A DNA stretch of 46,130 nucleotides from Pedosphaera sp. (GCA_009695275.1 SIBF01000009.1:1-46130); one strand, 5' to 3'. Counted from the first letter of the stretch, positions 1-8,939 are shown. Made by a program: numbers and translations. The notes: generated by a model not told the origin, from the letters alone.

Positions 1-1
1 C

Positions 2-124
2 ATGGAGGGACTGAACAGCGTTTTTAGCGCGACCAAACGCAAAGCTCGCGGCTACCGCTCCACGACCTACCTAACCACCATGCTTTATTTTGTAGCCGGC
101 AAGCTCAGGCTACCCCAATTCTGA
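2..124 (+). CDS. ISL3-like transposase, C-terminal end (cut by window edge)
   Basis: The reading frame is open from the left edge and ends at TGA 122-124. It gives about 40 residues including EGLNSVFSATKRKARGYRS and FVAGKLRLP. From memory this matches the extreme C-terminus of ISL3-family (IS204/IS1001/IS1165) DDE transposases, where an E-G-x-N-S motif with the catalytic Glu is followed by K-x-x-A-R-G-[FY]-[RK]. Only the tail is inside the window, so completeness, start and the left end of the element cannot be judged. The 3' end converges on a reverse-strand remnant ending at 110. The position directly beside a truncated helicase suggests the element caused that break. Confidence 0.65.
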   Translation: MEGLNSVFSATKRKARGYRSTTYLTTMLYFVAGKLRLPQF

Positions 125-295
125 TTCCACCGAAAACAGCGGGGAACCGGGTGGATTCTTGACGGTCTCGAACAGAACCCTGCGGCTTAAACGCTGCATC
201 TCTTTGAGAGTCGCCTGCATGGCTCTCCAGTTCTCGATGGCCACCTTCAACCATTCGTATTGTTCCTTGGATAGGGCCACACGCGGGATTTGCTG
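110..295 (-). pseudogene. C-terminal remnant of an unidentified protein, N-terminus lost at the junction
   Basis: Read on the minus strand, the frame ends at TAG 112-110 and gives about 60 residues that look like a real helical protein tail (KEQYEWLKVAIENW, LKEMQRLSRRVLFETVKNPP). Upstream of about 295 the same frame continues only as the antisense of the helicase, so the true N-terminal part is missing. The style (basic stretch, then a long helix of K/R/E/L) recalls small IS-associated proteins of the DUF6788 type, but this is a memory-based guess. The exact junction lies within about 275-300 and cannot be resolved by eye because both frames are plausible there. Confidence 0.45.
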
Positions 296-2336
296 TTTCT
301 CTCCGCGACCCCGCATCAGGGCGACAATTTCCAGTTTTGGTCGCTCGTCAACTTGCTCGACAATCACCTGTTCGATTCCCCGGAGGCGATGGTTTCCCAT
401 CGCAGCCTCCTCAACCGCGTCATGGTGCGTCGCACCAAGCGCGAAGTGGTGGACGCGAACGGCAAAGCGCTTTTCGTCCGTCGTCAGGTTCACACCGAGA
501 CGTTTGTTCCCGCGTTGCGCGAGCAGCGTTTCTACGAACAACTGACCGGCTACCTCCGCACTGGCTACGAAGCCGCCGGCGTTTTTCGCGCTGGTCGGAC
601 GACCAGCGCCCAGCGAGCCATCGGCTTCGTGATGACGGCGTTTCAGAAAATGATGTCGTCGAGCCCGCGCGCCATCAAACAAGCGTTGCGCCGCCGCCTG
701 CTGGTCTTGCTCGTGCGTGAACAAATCGACGTTGAACGAAAGCGCCGAACCAATTTTGAGCCGGAGTTGGCGTCTCACATCGTCAGACTTCAGGACGAAA
801 TGCGCGTTCTCGCCCGCGAAATCATGCTCACTCGCGGCACGACCATCCACGATGCCGAAGCTGATACTTACATTGCCCAAGTGCGGCAACGCATTGTTCG
901 CAAGCTCGCCGACATGGAGGAAACAACCGAATGGTCACTCGACTCCGATGAAGAAGGCGACGAGGGAGTCTATGGCGACGCTGAGATTCCCGATGAATCC
1001 TCACGTGTGCGCGAACTCGTCAGCCTCGTCCCGGAGGGAACAGATCGCAAATTTGACCGTCTGCTCTCCGTGATTTCAGGTTTGCGCAGTGTGAACGAGG
1101 TCGAACGGTTCATCATCTTTACCCAGTACCGCGAGACCTTGGAATTCCTGCGCATCGAACTGGCGAAGATTTACGGGGCGGACAAGATCGCGACGATCAA
1201 AGGTGGACCGTTGGACGACAAGATCGAAGCCGCTGAGCGGTTTTGGGATGAGAACGGCGCAAAATTTCTGATTTCCACGTCCGCTGGCGGCGAAGGCATA
1301 AACCTTCAATGCGCCCGCGTGTTGTTCAATTACGACCTGCCGTGGAACCCGAGGGCTGTTGAGCAGCGCATCGGCCGCATCCATCGCTACGGCCAAAAGG
1401 AGGTCGCCCAGGTTTACAACCTCATTGCGGAGGACACGGTGGAAGAACGCATTTACGCTTTGCTCACCGAAAAGTTGCAGTCGGTCGCCAAGGCCATCGG
1501 CAAGACCGATCGCGAAACCGGCGAGCCGCTCGAAGATTTCCGTCTCGACATCTTGGGCTTCCTTGGCTCGAACCCAAACTACCAGCAGCTGTTTCAAACA
1601 GGCGCTTCTGGACAAGGACTACCAGCGCACCGCCCGCCAGATTGAAGACATGATGCAGCAGGCGCAGGACGCCCGGACCGCCTTGATGGCCCTGTCGCAG
1701 GATTTGACCTATTTCAACCTGGAGCATTATCGGCGGATTTCCGGTCGATTCAGTCTGCGGCAGTTGGGTGTTTGGTGTCGTGATGCGGTCATTCGGCTTG
1801 GTGGCACGGTGCTTCCCGTTGGCGAGTTCTGGCAGATTCTGACGCCCGATTGTTTGAAGACATTTTCGCAAGTTGCCCCGAGGTATGAGTTCGTCACCTT
1901 CGACCGCGAACTCGCGATGCGCAAAAAGAAATGCGAATTGCTGGGCGTCGGCCATCCGTTGATTGACGCGCTGGTCGCCTACCTGCAAAACGCGCCGTTC
2001 AGTGGTGACGCAACCATCCTTCCCGCCGACGGTGTCAAATCAGGCGTCGTCGAAGCCCGCTACCGCGTGACTTGGGATCGCGCCGATCAAGGCTCATCCT
2101 CGTCCGTGGTCCGCGTCTCCGTCAACGGCGAGTGCAACGTGGACGAAGGCGGCTTCGACGCTGAGCGGTTGGAGAGAGATCAGGCCGCGCCGGTCACCGC
2201 TCCATTAAAGCTGCCGCTGGAGGCCGAAGCGCGCACCGAAGAAGCCATCCGCCTCTGGACGGCCTCCCGTCGCACCGAAATGCCAGAGGGCACGATCGTC
2301 CGCTGTGAGCTTCTCGGCGTGTCCGTCGTTGTCTAA
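275..2336 (+). pseudogene. SNF2-family helicase, C-terminal two thirds, 5'-truncated and frameshifted (DrmD-like)
   Basis: The frame begins abruptly at helicase motif III (LLFLSATPHQGD) after a stop at 272-274; the ATPase lobe with Walker A and DEAH is absent. The second RecA lobe is present: motif IV region FIIFTQYRETLEFL, motif V TSAGGEGINLQ, and motif VI QRIGRIHRYGQ, the SNF2/RapA signature. At CTG TTT CAA (1589-1597) the frame is broken: dropping one T of the TTT gives LFKQALLDKDYQ and joins the continuation, which runs to 2336. The long C-terminal extension (FNLEHYRRISGRFSLRQL, VTFDRELAMRKKKCELLG, GHPLIDAL) resembles, from memory, the DrmD helicase of DISARM phage-defence systems. No drmA, drmB, drmC or methylase is visible beside it. 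It is almost certainly inactive. TTG 290 could serve as a start but would give half a helicase. Confidence 0.8.
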
Positions 2337-2544
2337 CCTCTTGCCCATATTCAGAAACCCAATCTCCGTTGGGGAAACTCGAAAAGAAACGCTGCCAAAC
2401 GGACATCAAGAAGGTGGGGGAGGGGTGCCTTGCTTTGGTTGGCGGGGAAAGGCTGCGGCTCATGCCGTTTTTTTTAGCATCTTTCCAAGATTCAACAAGT
2501 TGCGGTTTGACTTCCAATAGATGTATCCCGTGTTGCTGCTTTGC

Positions 2545-4224
2545 CTATGCCTCTGTGTGAATCGCCCGTCTCGCCACTTTCAATCCCAGTTGAATAGCTG
2601 CTGCTGCCATCGAAACCGTCGTGCTTGAATGCAGGTGCTTCCTGTGTGATTCGATAATTTCGAGCTGGTCATTCAGTGGACACAAGCGCGTGATTTTGTC
2701 CGTACCGAGTGAATCAGGCGAGGCCGGAACAGATTTGGCCCCATCTGCCCGCCAATACTCGAAATTGAATTTGAGAGGAGCTTCGTCTTGTCTGCCCTCG
2801 TGCTCGAACCAGTTTTGATCGCGAATGAGTAACAAAGCGCAAATGTCAGCCCGCAAATTCATAAGGTTGACTCCAAGGCCGGTGAAATAAAGTCGCGCTC
2901 CGAATCGCGGGTTGTCACTGTTTAACATCTCAAGGATTCGTTTTACAGGACGTTTTTCATAGAAATGTTCAGGGTTTGGATACCCCCCATCTCTTTCCAC
3001 ATCTTTTGCATCGTAAAGTTCCTCATAAAACTCACGAAGGAATACGTGTTTAATACTGAATTCACGCTGAGGTTCAGCGGGTAAGTATTGTGGCTGGAAC
3101 ATACCGGAAGGAATCACGTGGAAAAGATCATGATAGGTTTGGACGGCCCGCGAGCGAGCATGCACAAAACAGCAATAGTGTTTGTTTTGATCGAGAAACA
3201 CGGTCAACGCGGTAAGTCCGACCGCCGAGGATCGACAAGCACCGGCGCAGACAGGATCGTGTCCTGCGATGCGATCGTGGAGCCATTTCCGATGCGAAAG
3301 CTGTTCTAGCGTTACCGGGCTGTCTGGATTGCTGGACAATGCCGTGACAAGCTCATCTTCGAGAGTGTCACTCGTGGAAACAGACAGAAAATATCTACCC
3401 ATTTTGCACGACAACTTGGGCCCTCGTTTGGTTTGTACGATACTATCCATGTCGTATGTGGCACCGTTCCATGATCCTTGAGGGTGGCTGTTTTCTTGCG
3501 AACGGAGCCGACGAAACTCGTGTTCTAAGCCCGGGTCAAAGTCCTTGTCGTAATCGTCGTATCCTGGAACGCAGACGCTTGTCAGCTCGTTCACTAGCGG
3601 GGCTTCTACATTCTTCAGCTGTGATCCGTGCGCAGGGAAGACTGCAACCGGAACCGTTGTTCCGTTAAAAGTGAGCAAGGGATACGATGGGTAAAGGTCT
3701 TCCAGAGTTCTGTAGAGGCCCTTTCCTTTGAGCACTTTGGTCAACAATATCGTTTTCGTGGGCGACCCCTCCGAAGCCCCTTGAGTGCTCTCGTGTTTCC
3801 ATCCTGGGTTGTTCAATCTGCCACCAAAAGTGTCGATCTCCTCACCAAGCTTGCCTGTTTGCCTGCTGGTTCCGGCTGGAGCCTGCGACCCGATTGAATT
3901 CGCCGTCCGAGGAGCAATGGCGGCGAGGTGCTCCGAAAACTCGGCTGCGCACTTGAGGTTGCAGAGTTGCCGAGTCAGCCAGTCAAAAAGGTGTTGAGCA
4001 CGATATGGCCGTGGTGAACTTGATCGTCCTCCAGATTTCGGATCTGTTTCCCAATACTGGGTTGCTCGCACATGATAGGTGCATTTAGGCATCTTGGTAG
4101 CCTTTGCATCCTCGTTGAGGTTGTCCACCAACCCGGAACGACTCAAGCGTCTTTTATTTTGTATCAGGGCAAATAAATCCCGGTAGGCCTCCCAAGCAGA
4201 AATCGGCGAAGCGGCACTCTTCAT
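2545..4224 (-). CDS. Uncharacterised 559-residue protein with a Nudix-like motif
   Basis: ATG 4224-4222 begins MKSAASPISAWEAY. No signal peptide or membrane segment is visible. Residues near 390-425 (FHVIPSGMFQP, then LREFYEELYDAKD) resemble the core of a Nudix fold: REFYEEL fits the R-E-U-x-E-E part of the Nudix box, but the spacing of the upstream Glu to the Arg is one residue too long, so catalysis is doubtful. A similar PAGxFQP...REYSEEL pattern occurs, from memory, in C-terminal domains of some actinobacterial XRE regulators. The N-terminal 150 residues have a WEAYRDLFALIQNKRRLSRSG start and a cysteine-containing helix, unassigned. The gene stands alone, convergent with the broken helicase and divergent from the toxin gene, in an accessory region. 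A defence or signalling role is only suggested by location. Confidence 0.7.
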   Translation of the reverse strand: MKSAASPISAWEAYRDLFALIQNKRRLSRSGLVDNLNEDAKATKMPKCTYHVRATQYWETDPKSGGRSSSPRPYRAQHLFDWLTRQLCNLKCAAEFSEHLAAIAPRTANSIGSQAPAGTSRQTGKLGEEIDTFGGRLNNPGWKHESTQGASEGSPTKTILLTKVLKGKGLYRTLEDLYPSYPLLTFNGTTVPVAVFPAHGSQLKNVEAPLVNELTSVCVPGYDDYDKDFDPGLEHEFRRLRSQENSHPQGSWNGATYDMDSIVQTKRGPKLSCKMGRYFLSVSTSDTLEDELVTALSSNPDSPVTLEQLSHRKWLHDRIAGHDPVCAGACRSSAVGLTALTVFLDQNKHYCCFVHARSRAVQTYHDLFHVIPSGMFQPQYLPAEPQREFSIKHVFLREFYEELYDAKDVERDGGYPNPEHFYEKRPVKRILEMLNSDNPRFGARLYFTGLGVNLMNLRADICALLLIRDQNWFEHEGRQDEAPLKFNFEYWRADGAKSVPASPDSLGTDKITRLCPLNDQLEIIESHRKHLHSSTTVSMAAAAIQLGLKVARRAIHTEA

Positions 4225-4443
4225 TGCTGTTGTTCTACGAACATTATGAACATTTGGCGAGCGTTCAGTTGTGCGGAAAGTCCAGTTGGTCTCGAAGCCT
4301 TTCGTGAGTGACTATTAGTGTCGCTCGGGAAGCCGTTTCGAGCATGGGCTAACCGAGTTGGAAGAAACGCATATGGTTAAAGCCCGCGACGTGTGTTGCG
4401 GGCCGCCGGGTACGAACCGACTTACCAGACCGAAGATCAGCTT

Positions 4444-4944
4444 ATGAGAACAGAATCCTCGAACCGGGCTGTGATCAATTCTACAGCATTGGATCTCACT
4501 TTGCCAAAGCCTCTATCCTTTGGGACACGCCCGCTTCAGAAAGTCAACTTCTATAGCCAGATTTGCAGCCCTGAGTGCGAGGCTGCGTTACCAACGCGAA
4601 AAGATCTGCGAATTCTTCAGCCGACCCGTGGTGACATTTACCTTGCCGAAATCGTTTTCACAGACGGAAGTGGCTCCAAAGTCCGGCCCACCCTTGTGCT
4701 CGCCAAAGATGGTTCCGACCTCATCGTTGCTCCTCTCACGAGACATGCGCCGCGTACCGGATCTGACGTTGAACTGTCCGCCTGGGCCGAATCTGGTCTG
4801 AGCGGCCCAAGCACAGTACGCTGCTCAAAGATCGGCCCCTTGTCCCGTGATTCGTTTCGGAGACGCATTGGACGTCTTCCACCGGAAGACTTGTGCCGTG
4901 TCTCGAACGCCGCGAGCCGCTGGTTCCATGCGGTCGTAGCCTGA
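4444..4944 (+). CDS. MazF/PemK-type toxin (endoribonuclease fold) with N-terminal extension
   Basis: The C-terminal 105 residues carry the MazF/PemK pattern: PTRGDIYLAEIVF (usual start RGDIxxxxF), SKVRPTLVLAKDG (KxRPxLVL), IVAPLTRH (usually xxPITS), then a Ser-rich strand and RIGRLPPEDLCRV, equivalent to the usual IGxLs..dm..v tail. Family members cleave mRNA as part of type II toxin-antitoxin pairs. The homologous part begins near 4624, but no in-frame ATG lies close before it; the nearest is ATG 4444, with GTG 4393 further out, giving about 60 extra residues of unknown nature. No MazE-like antitoxin is seen upstream. The next gene starts 32 nt after the stop on the same strand and is the only co-transcribed candidate partner. 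Confidence 0.7.
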   Translation: MRTESSNRAVINSTALDLTLPKPLSFGTRPLQKVNFYSQICSPECEAALPTRKDLRILQPTRGDIYLAEIVFTDGSGSKVRPTLVLAKDGSDLIVAPLTRHAPRTGSDVELSAWAESGLSGPSTVRCSKIGPLSRDSFRRRIGRLPPEDLCRVSNAASRWFHAVVA

Positions 4945-4976
4945 ACTTCGCCGGACCCATCCAGAATCACTTTCCT

Positions 4977-5408
4977 ATGGACACCAAACCGAACCTTTCC
5001 CCGAACCTTACGAATAGCATTAGCTCGATTTACCATGTGCCGCTCGCTAAATGGCTGAATGAAGCCGGAATGACGGCACCTCCCGCGTTTTTCGTCCCTC
5101 CCGACGAAGCCGCCGAGCAATTCGTGAAGTCCGTGCTGGATGGAGAGGAAGGCAAGAAACGTGTCAGAGAATGGTCAGTGAGTGACTACGGTGCTCGGTT
5201 CACTGGTGTGCTCGAGCGAGAATTGAAGAACCGTGCGATAGCGGAAGACGGCGAAGCGGATTGCGTAAGGAGGATGGAACAAGAACGGGCGGCTCGGGAC
5301 AGACTGGATCAAGATCTGATCATCACGACGACCCAATACTACGTTCCCGAAGGCGTTCGAAATTTCGTCGGTCTATTATCAATCGGCCTGAAAAAACAAA
5401 CGCAGTAA
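4977..5408 (+). CDS. Hypothetical 143-residue protein downstream of the MazF-like toxin
   Basis: I do not recognise this family. ATG 4977 (MDTKPNLSPNLTNSISSIYHVPLAKWLNEAG) is preferred over the upstream GTG at 4893, which overlaps the toxin gene. The product is soluble-looking and charged: a Pro/Asn-rich start, a middle segment with AKWLNEAGMTAPPAFFVPP, then an acidic/basic helix (residues about 85-115: LERELKNRAIAEDGEADCVRRMEQERAARD) and the tail YYVPEGVRNFVGLLSIGLKK. It follows the toxin by 32 nt on the same strand, so co-transcription is likely. A role as an atypical antitoxin is possible but unsupported by any motif. A hairpin follows the stop codon directly. Confidence 0.6.
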   Translation: MDTKPNLSPNLTNSISSIYHVPLAKWLNEAGMTAPPAFFVPPDEAAEQFVKSVLDGEEGKKRVREWSVSDYGARFTGVLERELKNRAIAEDGEADCVRRMEQERAARDRLDQDLIITTTQYYVPEGVRNFVGLLSIGLKKQTQ

Positions 5409-5410
5409 AC

Positions 5411-5433
5411 CCCCATCCGTTTCCGGATGAGGG
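5411..5433 (+). terminator. Stem-loop after the 4977-5408 gene
   Basis: CATCCG-TTTC-CGGATG, extended by CCC/GGG across one bulged A, begins three bases after the stop codon at 5408. There is no T-run after it, so it is a weak or rho-type terminator or an mRNA end stabiliser. A second nested hairpin (GCTCG...CGAGC around GGCG...CGCC) follows at about 5435-5463. Confidence 0.45.
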
Positions 5434-5561
5434 CTGCTCGTTGGCGTTGTAGCGCCGGGCGAGCGGAGTTAGCAGCAGACTTATGGAACTGTCAACCGTT
5501 GAATACTTTACCACTGTCTTTCTGAGAATTACAGTGGGTGTTCGCATTCCGACACACCGAC

Positions 5562-5575
5562 TTGAGCTTTGTCAA
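5562..5575. promoter_or_regulatory. Weak FNR-like palindrome TTGAGCTTTGTCAA
   Basis: It has the TTGA-N6-TCAA form of the sites in the right half of the window, but position 5 is not self-complementary and it lies about 360 bp before the nearest gene start (5935). It is listed for completeness; a chance match is quite possible. Confidence 0.25.
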
Positions 5576-5827
5576 GTTGGCGCATCGGCGGGCTCTCCGC
5601 CCGTCCTCCTCGAGAGAAATCCCCGTTTTCAGTTCTTCAAAAGGTCTCGCTACCAATTTCCGACTCGCCAGACCAAGCGCTTCGGGAATCGCATTTTTCA
5701 ACGAATTGGGGCCGTCGCCCCGATAGAATCCGCCCTTTTTTCCCTCAAGTGCGGACTTGTTCTAAATCCGAGGGAACAAGAAGTCCTAAATACTATGAAA
5801 CTGATTAAAAAAATTAGGGCTATCCAG

Positions 5828-5912
5828 TTGACTCTTGTGGCCTGCAAATTGCCCCAACCGGTGGGGTGTTTAAGGGCAAACTGGCTACCAGCCGTTGCGT
5901 CACAAGAGTCAA
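5828..5912 (+). other. Structured palindromic element or leader RNA before the carbonic anhydrase gene
   Basis: A perfect 12-bp inverted repeat (TTGACTCTTGTG at 5828-5839, CACAAGAGTCAA at 5901-5912) encloses 61 bases that can form two further hairpins: CCCCA...TGGGG around 5851-5865 and CTGG-CTA-CCAG around 5881-5891. A long closing stem with two inner hairpins has the architecture of a structured leader. It ends 22 bp before ATG 5935, well placed to control that gene in cis. It does not match any riboswitch consensus I could recall. A small mobile palindrome is the alternative. Confidence 0.5.
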
Positions 5913-5934
5913 GTGCATAGGCCTATAAAAAATT

Positions 5935-6687
5935 ATGAAACTCAATGCAAAGATCCTGACCGGAGCCGCCATCGCAGTCCTTGTGACGACGGTTGCGTCT
6001 ATTCCCACCGTTGCGGCCACCACTCCTGCGGCCACCACCTCTGCGCCGGCCAACGTGGCGGTCAGTGCGGCCAAACCTGCCGCTCTCACCGCCGATCAGG
6101 CGTTGCAACGTTTGCTCGAAGGCAACGCGCGCTACGTGGCCGGCAAAGCCACTCACCCCGATCAGACGGCGGAGCGCCGCGCGGAACTGGCCCAGGGGCA
6201 GTTCCCCTTCGCCATCGTGCTGACCTGCGCCGATTCGCGCGTGGCCCCGGAACTCTTCCTGGATCAAGGCTTGGGCGACCTGTTCGTCATTCGCAATGCC
6301 GGCAACATCCTGGACGACCACGTGATCGGGAGCATGGAGTACGCCGTGGAGCACCTGCATGTGCCGCTGGTTCTCGTCGTCGGCCACGAGAAATGCGGCG
6401 CCGTTTCCGCCGCCGTGGCGGGCGGGGAGGCGCCCGGCCACATCCGCAGCATCGTGGAAGCCATTAAGCCGGCGGTGGAGCAGGCGAAGAACCTGCCGGG
6501 TGACAAGGTGGACAACGTCGTTCGCGCCAATGCTCAACGAGCCGCCGGGATTCTGACTCACGTCGAGCCCATCCTCAAAGAAGCAATCCACAACACCAAG
6601 TTGATGGTGGTCGCCGCCCGCTACGATCTGGCGACGGGCCGTCTCGAAATCCTCAAAGAACCAAACCAAACCGCATCTTCACACTAA
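5935..6687 (+). CDS. Exported beta-class carbonic anhydrase
   Basis: It interconverts CO2 and bicarbonate. Residues 1-28 form a signal peptide ([21 protein letters not shown]... cleavage near TVAA), followed by an Ala/Thr/Pro linker to about 50, so the enzyme should act in the periplasm, which is unusual for the mostly cytoplasmic beta class. The catalytic set is complete: C98-x-D100-x-R102 (TCADSR) and H151-x-x-C154 (GHEKCG), giving the Cys-His-Cys zinc site and the Asp/Arg dyad, plus the IRNAGN motif at 119-124. Length (250) fits the family plus leader. It lies 74 bp before the chemotaxis receptor gene on the same strand and directly after the 5828-5912 palindrome. No Shine-Dalgarno is evident at ATG 5935. 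Confidence 0.92.
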   Translation: MKLNAKILTGAAIAVLVTTVASIPTVAATTPAATTSAPANVAVSAAKPAALTADQALQRLLEGNARYVAGKATHPDQTAERRAELAQGQFPFAIVLTCADSRVAPELFLDQGLGDLFVIRNAGNILDDHVIGSMEYAVEHLHVPLVLVVGHEKCGAVSAAVAGGEAPGHIRSIVEAIKPAVEQAKNLPGDKVDNVVRANAQRAAGILTHVEPILKEAIHNTKLMVVAARYDLATGRLEILKEPNQTASSH

Positions 6688-6761
6688 CCGAAACGCCAAA
6701 CGAAACGCTCACCCCTGCAAACCTGCCACAGACCACAAACGAAAAAATTAAACAGACAATT

Positions 6762-8771
6762 ATGAAAAATATGACCATCGGAAATAAAATCACCCTCGGC
6801 TTCGGCACATTGATCCTCATTGCCACCCTGCTGGGCGGCTTGGCGATCGTGAACATGAAGTCAGTCCAAACCCAGTCCAAGAAGCTGGCCACCGAGTACG
6901 TCCCGGAGACGCAGATCGCCACCGACTTGGGCAATGCGCTCGCCGACGTGCAACTCGGCGTGCGCAGCTATGGGTTGACGGCGGACAACGCGTACCTGGA
7001 TGCCGCGCGCAAGAGCTTGGTGGACCTGCACAAGCAGCAGCAGGCTGCCCAGAAACTGGCCGACGAACACCCCAATCTGATCAAACTGCGCGAACACCTG
7101 AAAGACCTGGAGCCGGCGCTCAAGAGCTACGAGGACTTCATCACCCAGACCGAGGCCAAGAACAAGGAGATCGTCACCGACCGTGACAAGCTCAACAAGA
7201 TGGCAGCGGACTTCATCCTCAATATTGACAAGCTGATTGACGGGCAGGTCGAGAAGGCGGAAAAGGAAATCAAGGCCTTCACCGAAGCCGGCAAACTGCA
7301 ACAGCGCCTCCACAAGCTGATGCTGGCCACGGAAATTCGCGGCGAAGGCAACGCCGCGCGCATCGCGGTCTTCAAGTCGCAGGCCCTGCGGGATCCCAAG
7401 GTGATTGAGGACGGACTCAAGAACTTCGAGGTGATGGACAAGAATTTCGAGGAACTGTTCGCGATGCTGACGGTCCAGGAAGACATTGCCGAATTGAACA
7501 AGGTCAAAGAAGACGCGCACGTCTACCGTGATACGATGAAGGAAATCATGGCGGATAACCTCGCTCTGGTTGACTTGGGCAAGAAGCGTCTGGAAGCGGC
7601 GACGCGCGTGGAAACCCTGGCGCACGAGACGCGCACGGCCGGCATGACACGGACGGTGGAAGCCGCCAACGCCTCGAACCAGACGCTGGCGTCATCCTCC
7701 TGGATCTTGATCGCTGGCCTCATCGTGGCGCTGGTGGTCGGGGTGGGCGTGGCCTACATGATCGTCCGTGGCACCAACAAGGTTCTGACGAATATCTCCG
7801 CCACCCTGGACGACGGCGCCAATCAGTTGGCCACCGCCGCCGGCCAGGTGTCCTCCGCCAGCCAGACCCTGGCCGAAGGGGCGAGCGAACAGGCCGCGTC
7901 ACTTGAGGAGACCAGTGCCTCGCTCGAAGAGATGACCAGCATGGTCAAGCGCAACGCCGAGGCCGCCGGCAAGGCCAAGATCCTCGCCGGTGAGACGCGC
8001 ACCGCCGCCGACGCCGGCACCACCGACATGGCCGAGATGAAAACCGCCATGAGCGAGATCAAGGTCTCCAGCAGCGAGGTCGCCAAGATCGTCAAGGACA
8101 TCGACGAGATCGCATTCCAGACGAACATCCTGGCGTTGAACGCCGCCGTCGAGGCCGCCCGTGCGGGTGAAGCCGGGGCGGGGTTCGCCGTGGTGGCCGA
8201 TGAAGTGCGCAACCTGGCCCAGCGCAGCGCCGCCAGCGCCAAGCAAACGGCCGCCAAGATCGAGGACGCCATCGCCAAGAGCGAACGCGGCGTGCAGATC
8301 AGCAACAAGGTCGCGGTGAGCTTCGAGCAGATCGCCACCAAAACGCGCGAAGTGGATCAATACGTGGCCGAGATCGCCAATGCCTCCAATGAACAGGCGC
8401 AAGGTGTCAGCCAGGTCAACATCGCCATCACGCAAATGGACAAGGTCACCCAATCCAACGCCGCCACCGCCGAGGAAAGCGCCGCCGCCGCCGAGGAACT
8501 CAAAGCCCAGGCCGAGTCCGTCAAAGAATCGGTGCTCACGCTCCAGCAACTGGTGGGCGGCACTTCGGGCGCGGCCACCACGGAACGCGCGGCCACACCG
8601 GGGGGTCGAACGATCCGCCACAAACCCGCCGTGGGCCGCAATCCCGCACCCGTTTCTGTGAAAGGCAACGGAGCCAGTCATCGAGGCAACGGTGTAAAAC
8701 AGCTCATCACCACCGGACCCGCCTCCAAGGGAGAAGAGATCCCGATGGATGGGGATTTTAAGAACTTCTAA
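6762..8771 (+). CDS. Methyl-accepting chemotaxis protein
   Basis: This is a transmembrane chemoreceptor of 669 residues. TM1 is about residues 11-31, a long all-helical sensor follows at 35-305 (heptad-like, probably a helical bimodular-type ligand domain), and TM2 is about 312-335. I see no clear HAMP domain; TM2 runs nearly directly into the helical signalling domain. The kinase-control tip [23 protein letters not shown] (near 448-470, here split for length: [13 protein letters not shown] then [12 protein letters not shown]) is canonical and precedes [15 protein letters not shown]. No CheR-tethering pentapeptide is present at the C-terminus. It is followed by kinases and CheX, suggesting a dedicated sensory cluster; no cheA or cheW is in the window. 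The preceding carbonic anhydrase hints at a CO2/bicarbonate-related stimulus, which is inference only. Confidence 0.95.
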   Translation: MKNMTIGNKITLGFGTLILIATLLGGLAIVNMKSVQTQSKKLATEYVPETQIATDLGNALADVQLGVRSYGLTADNAYLDAARKSLVDLHKQQQAAQKLADEHPNLIKLREHLKDLEPALKSYEDFITQTEAKNKEIVTDRDKLNKMAADFILNIDKLIDGQVEKAEKEIKAFTEAGKLQQRLHKLMLATEIRGEGNAARIAVFKSQALRDPKVIEDGLKNFEVMDKNFEELFAMLTVQEDIAELNKVKEDAHVYRDTMKEIMADNLALVDLGKKRLEAATRVETLAHETRTAGMTRTVEAANASNQTLASSSWILIAGLIVALVVGVGVAYMIVRGTNKVLTNISATLDDGANQLATAAGQVSSASQTLAEGASEQAASLEETSASLEEMTSMVKRNAEAAGKAKILAGETRTAADAGTTDMAEMKTAMSEIKVSSSEVAKIVKDIDEIAFQTNILALNAAVEAARAGEAGAGFAVVADEVRNLAQRSAASAKQTAAKIEDAIAKSERGVQISNKVAVSFEQIATKTREVDQYVAEIANASNEQAQGVSQVNIAITQMDKVTQSNAATAEESAAAAEELKAQAESVKESVLTLQQLVGGTSGAATTERAATPGGRTIRHKPAVGRNPAPVSVKGNGASHRGNGVKQLITTGPASKGEEIPMDGDFKNF

Positions 8772-8806
8772 CCGCCCCTCAAAAAACGCCCCTCAAAAAA
8801 ACCTCA

Positions 8807-8844
8807 GCCCGCCAGCAGAGCGCACAACACGCCTGCTGGCGGGC
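8807..8844. terminator. Strong 12-bp stem-loop after the chemoreceptor gene
   Basis: GCCCGCCAGCAG (8807-8818) pairs perfectly with CTGCTGGCGGGC (8833-8844) around a 14-base loop, 35 bp after the stop at 8771. The plus strand has only a short pyrimidine stretch after it. Just upstream is a 14-bp tandem duplication (CGCCCCTCAAAAAA, 8773-8800), which makes a T-run on the minus-strand side, so the hairpin may work better in that direction. Confidence 0.6.
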
Positions 8845-8939
8845 CTTCTCCAAACCAGCTCATACAGTTTGACCGACTTGTGAAACCAATCGCCAAAACC
8901 ATGCTCCCCGCCGGCTGCGGGATTCGAGGAGGAGGCGCC

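Larger units (their letters stand above)
5409..5934. other. 526-bp non-coding stretch before the carbonic anhydrase gene
   Basis: I find no convincing gene here. Open frames exist (for example 5483-5920, plus strand) but their translations are of mixed composition, have no recognisable motif and no ribosome binding site. The stretch contains two hairpins near 5411-5463, an FNR-like palindrome at 5562-5575 and a strong interrupted palindrome at 5828-5912. It separates the accessory region on the left from the signalling block on the right. Confidence 0.6.

Noticed and set aside
275-4224. An intact DISARM system
   Set aside because: Only a broken DrmD-like helicase is visible; no drmA, drmB, drmC or methyltransferase is present in the window.
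5434-5475. Possible integron attC site after the 4977-5408 gene (nested hairpin followed by GTTAGCA)
   Set aside because: The right side has a GTTAGC-like core and the hairpin arms GCTCG/CGAGC, but no matching inverse core (AAC) exists on the left side, so the site is incomplete and no integrase is in the window.
5828-5912. Known riboswitch (c-di-GMP-I, cobalamin, ZTP or fluoride)
   Set aside because: Isolated words such as GGGCAAAC occur, but none of the consensus cores are complete on either strand.
5483-5920. 145-codon plus-strand frame in the gap before the carbonic anhydrase gene
   Set aside because: No ribosome site, mixed composition, no motif, and it runs through the strong palindrome at 5828-5912.
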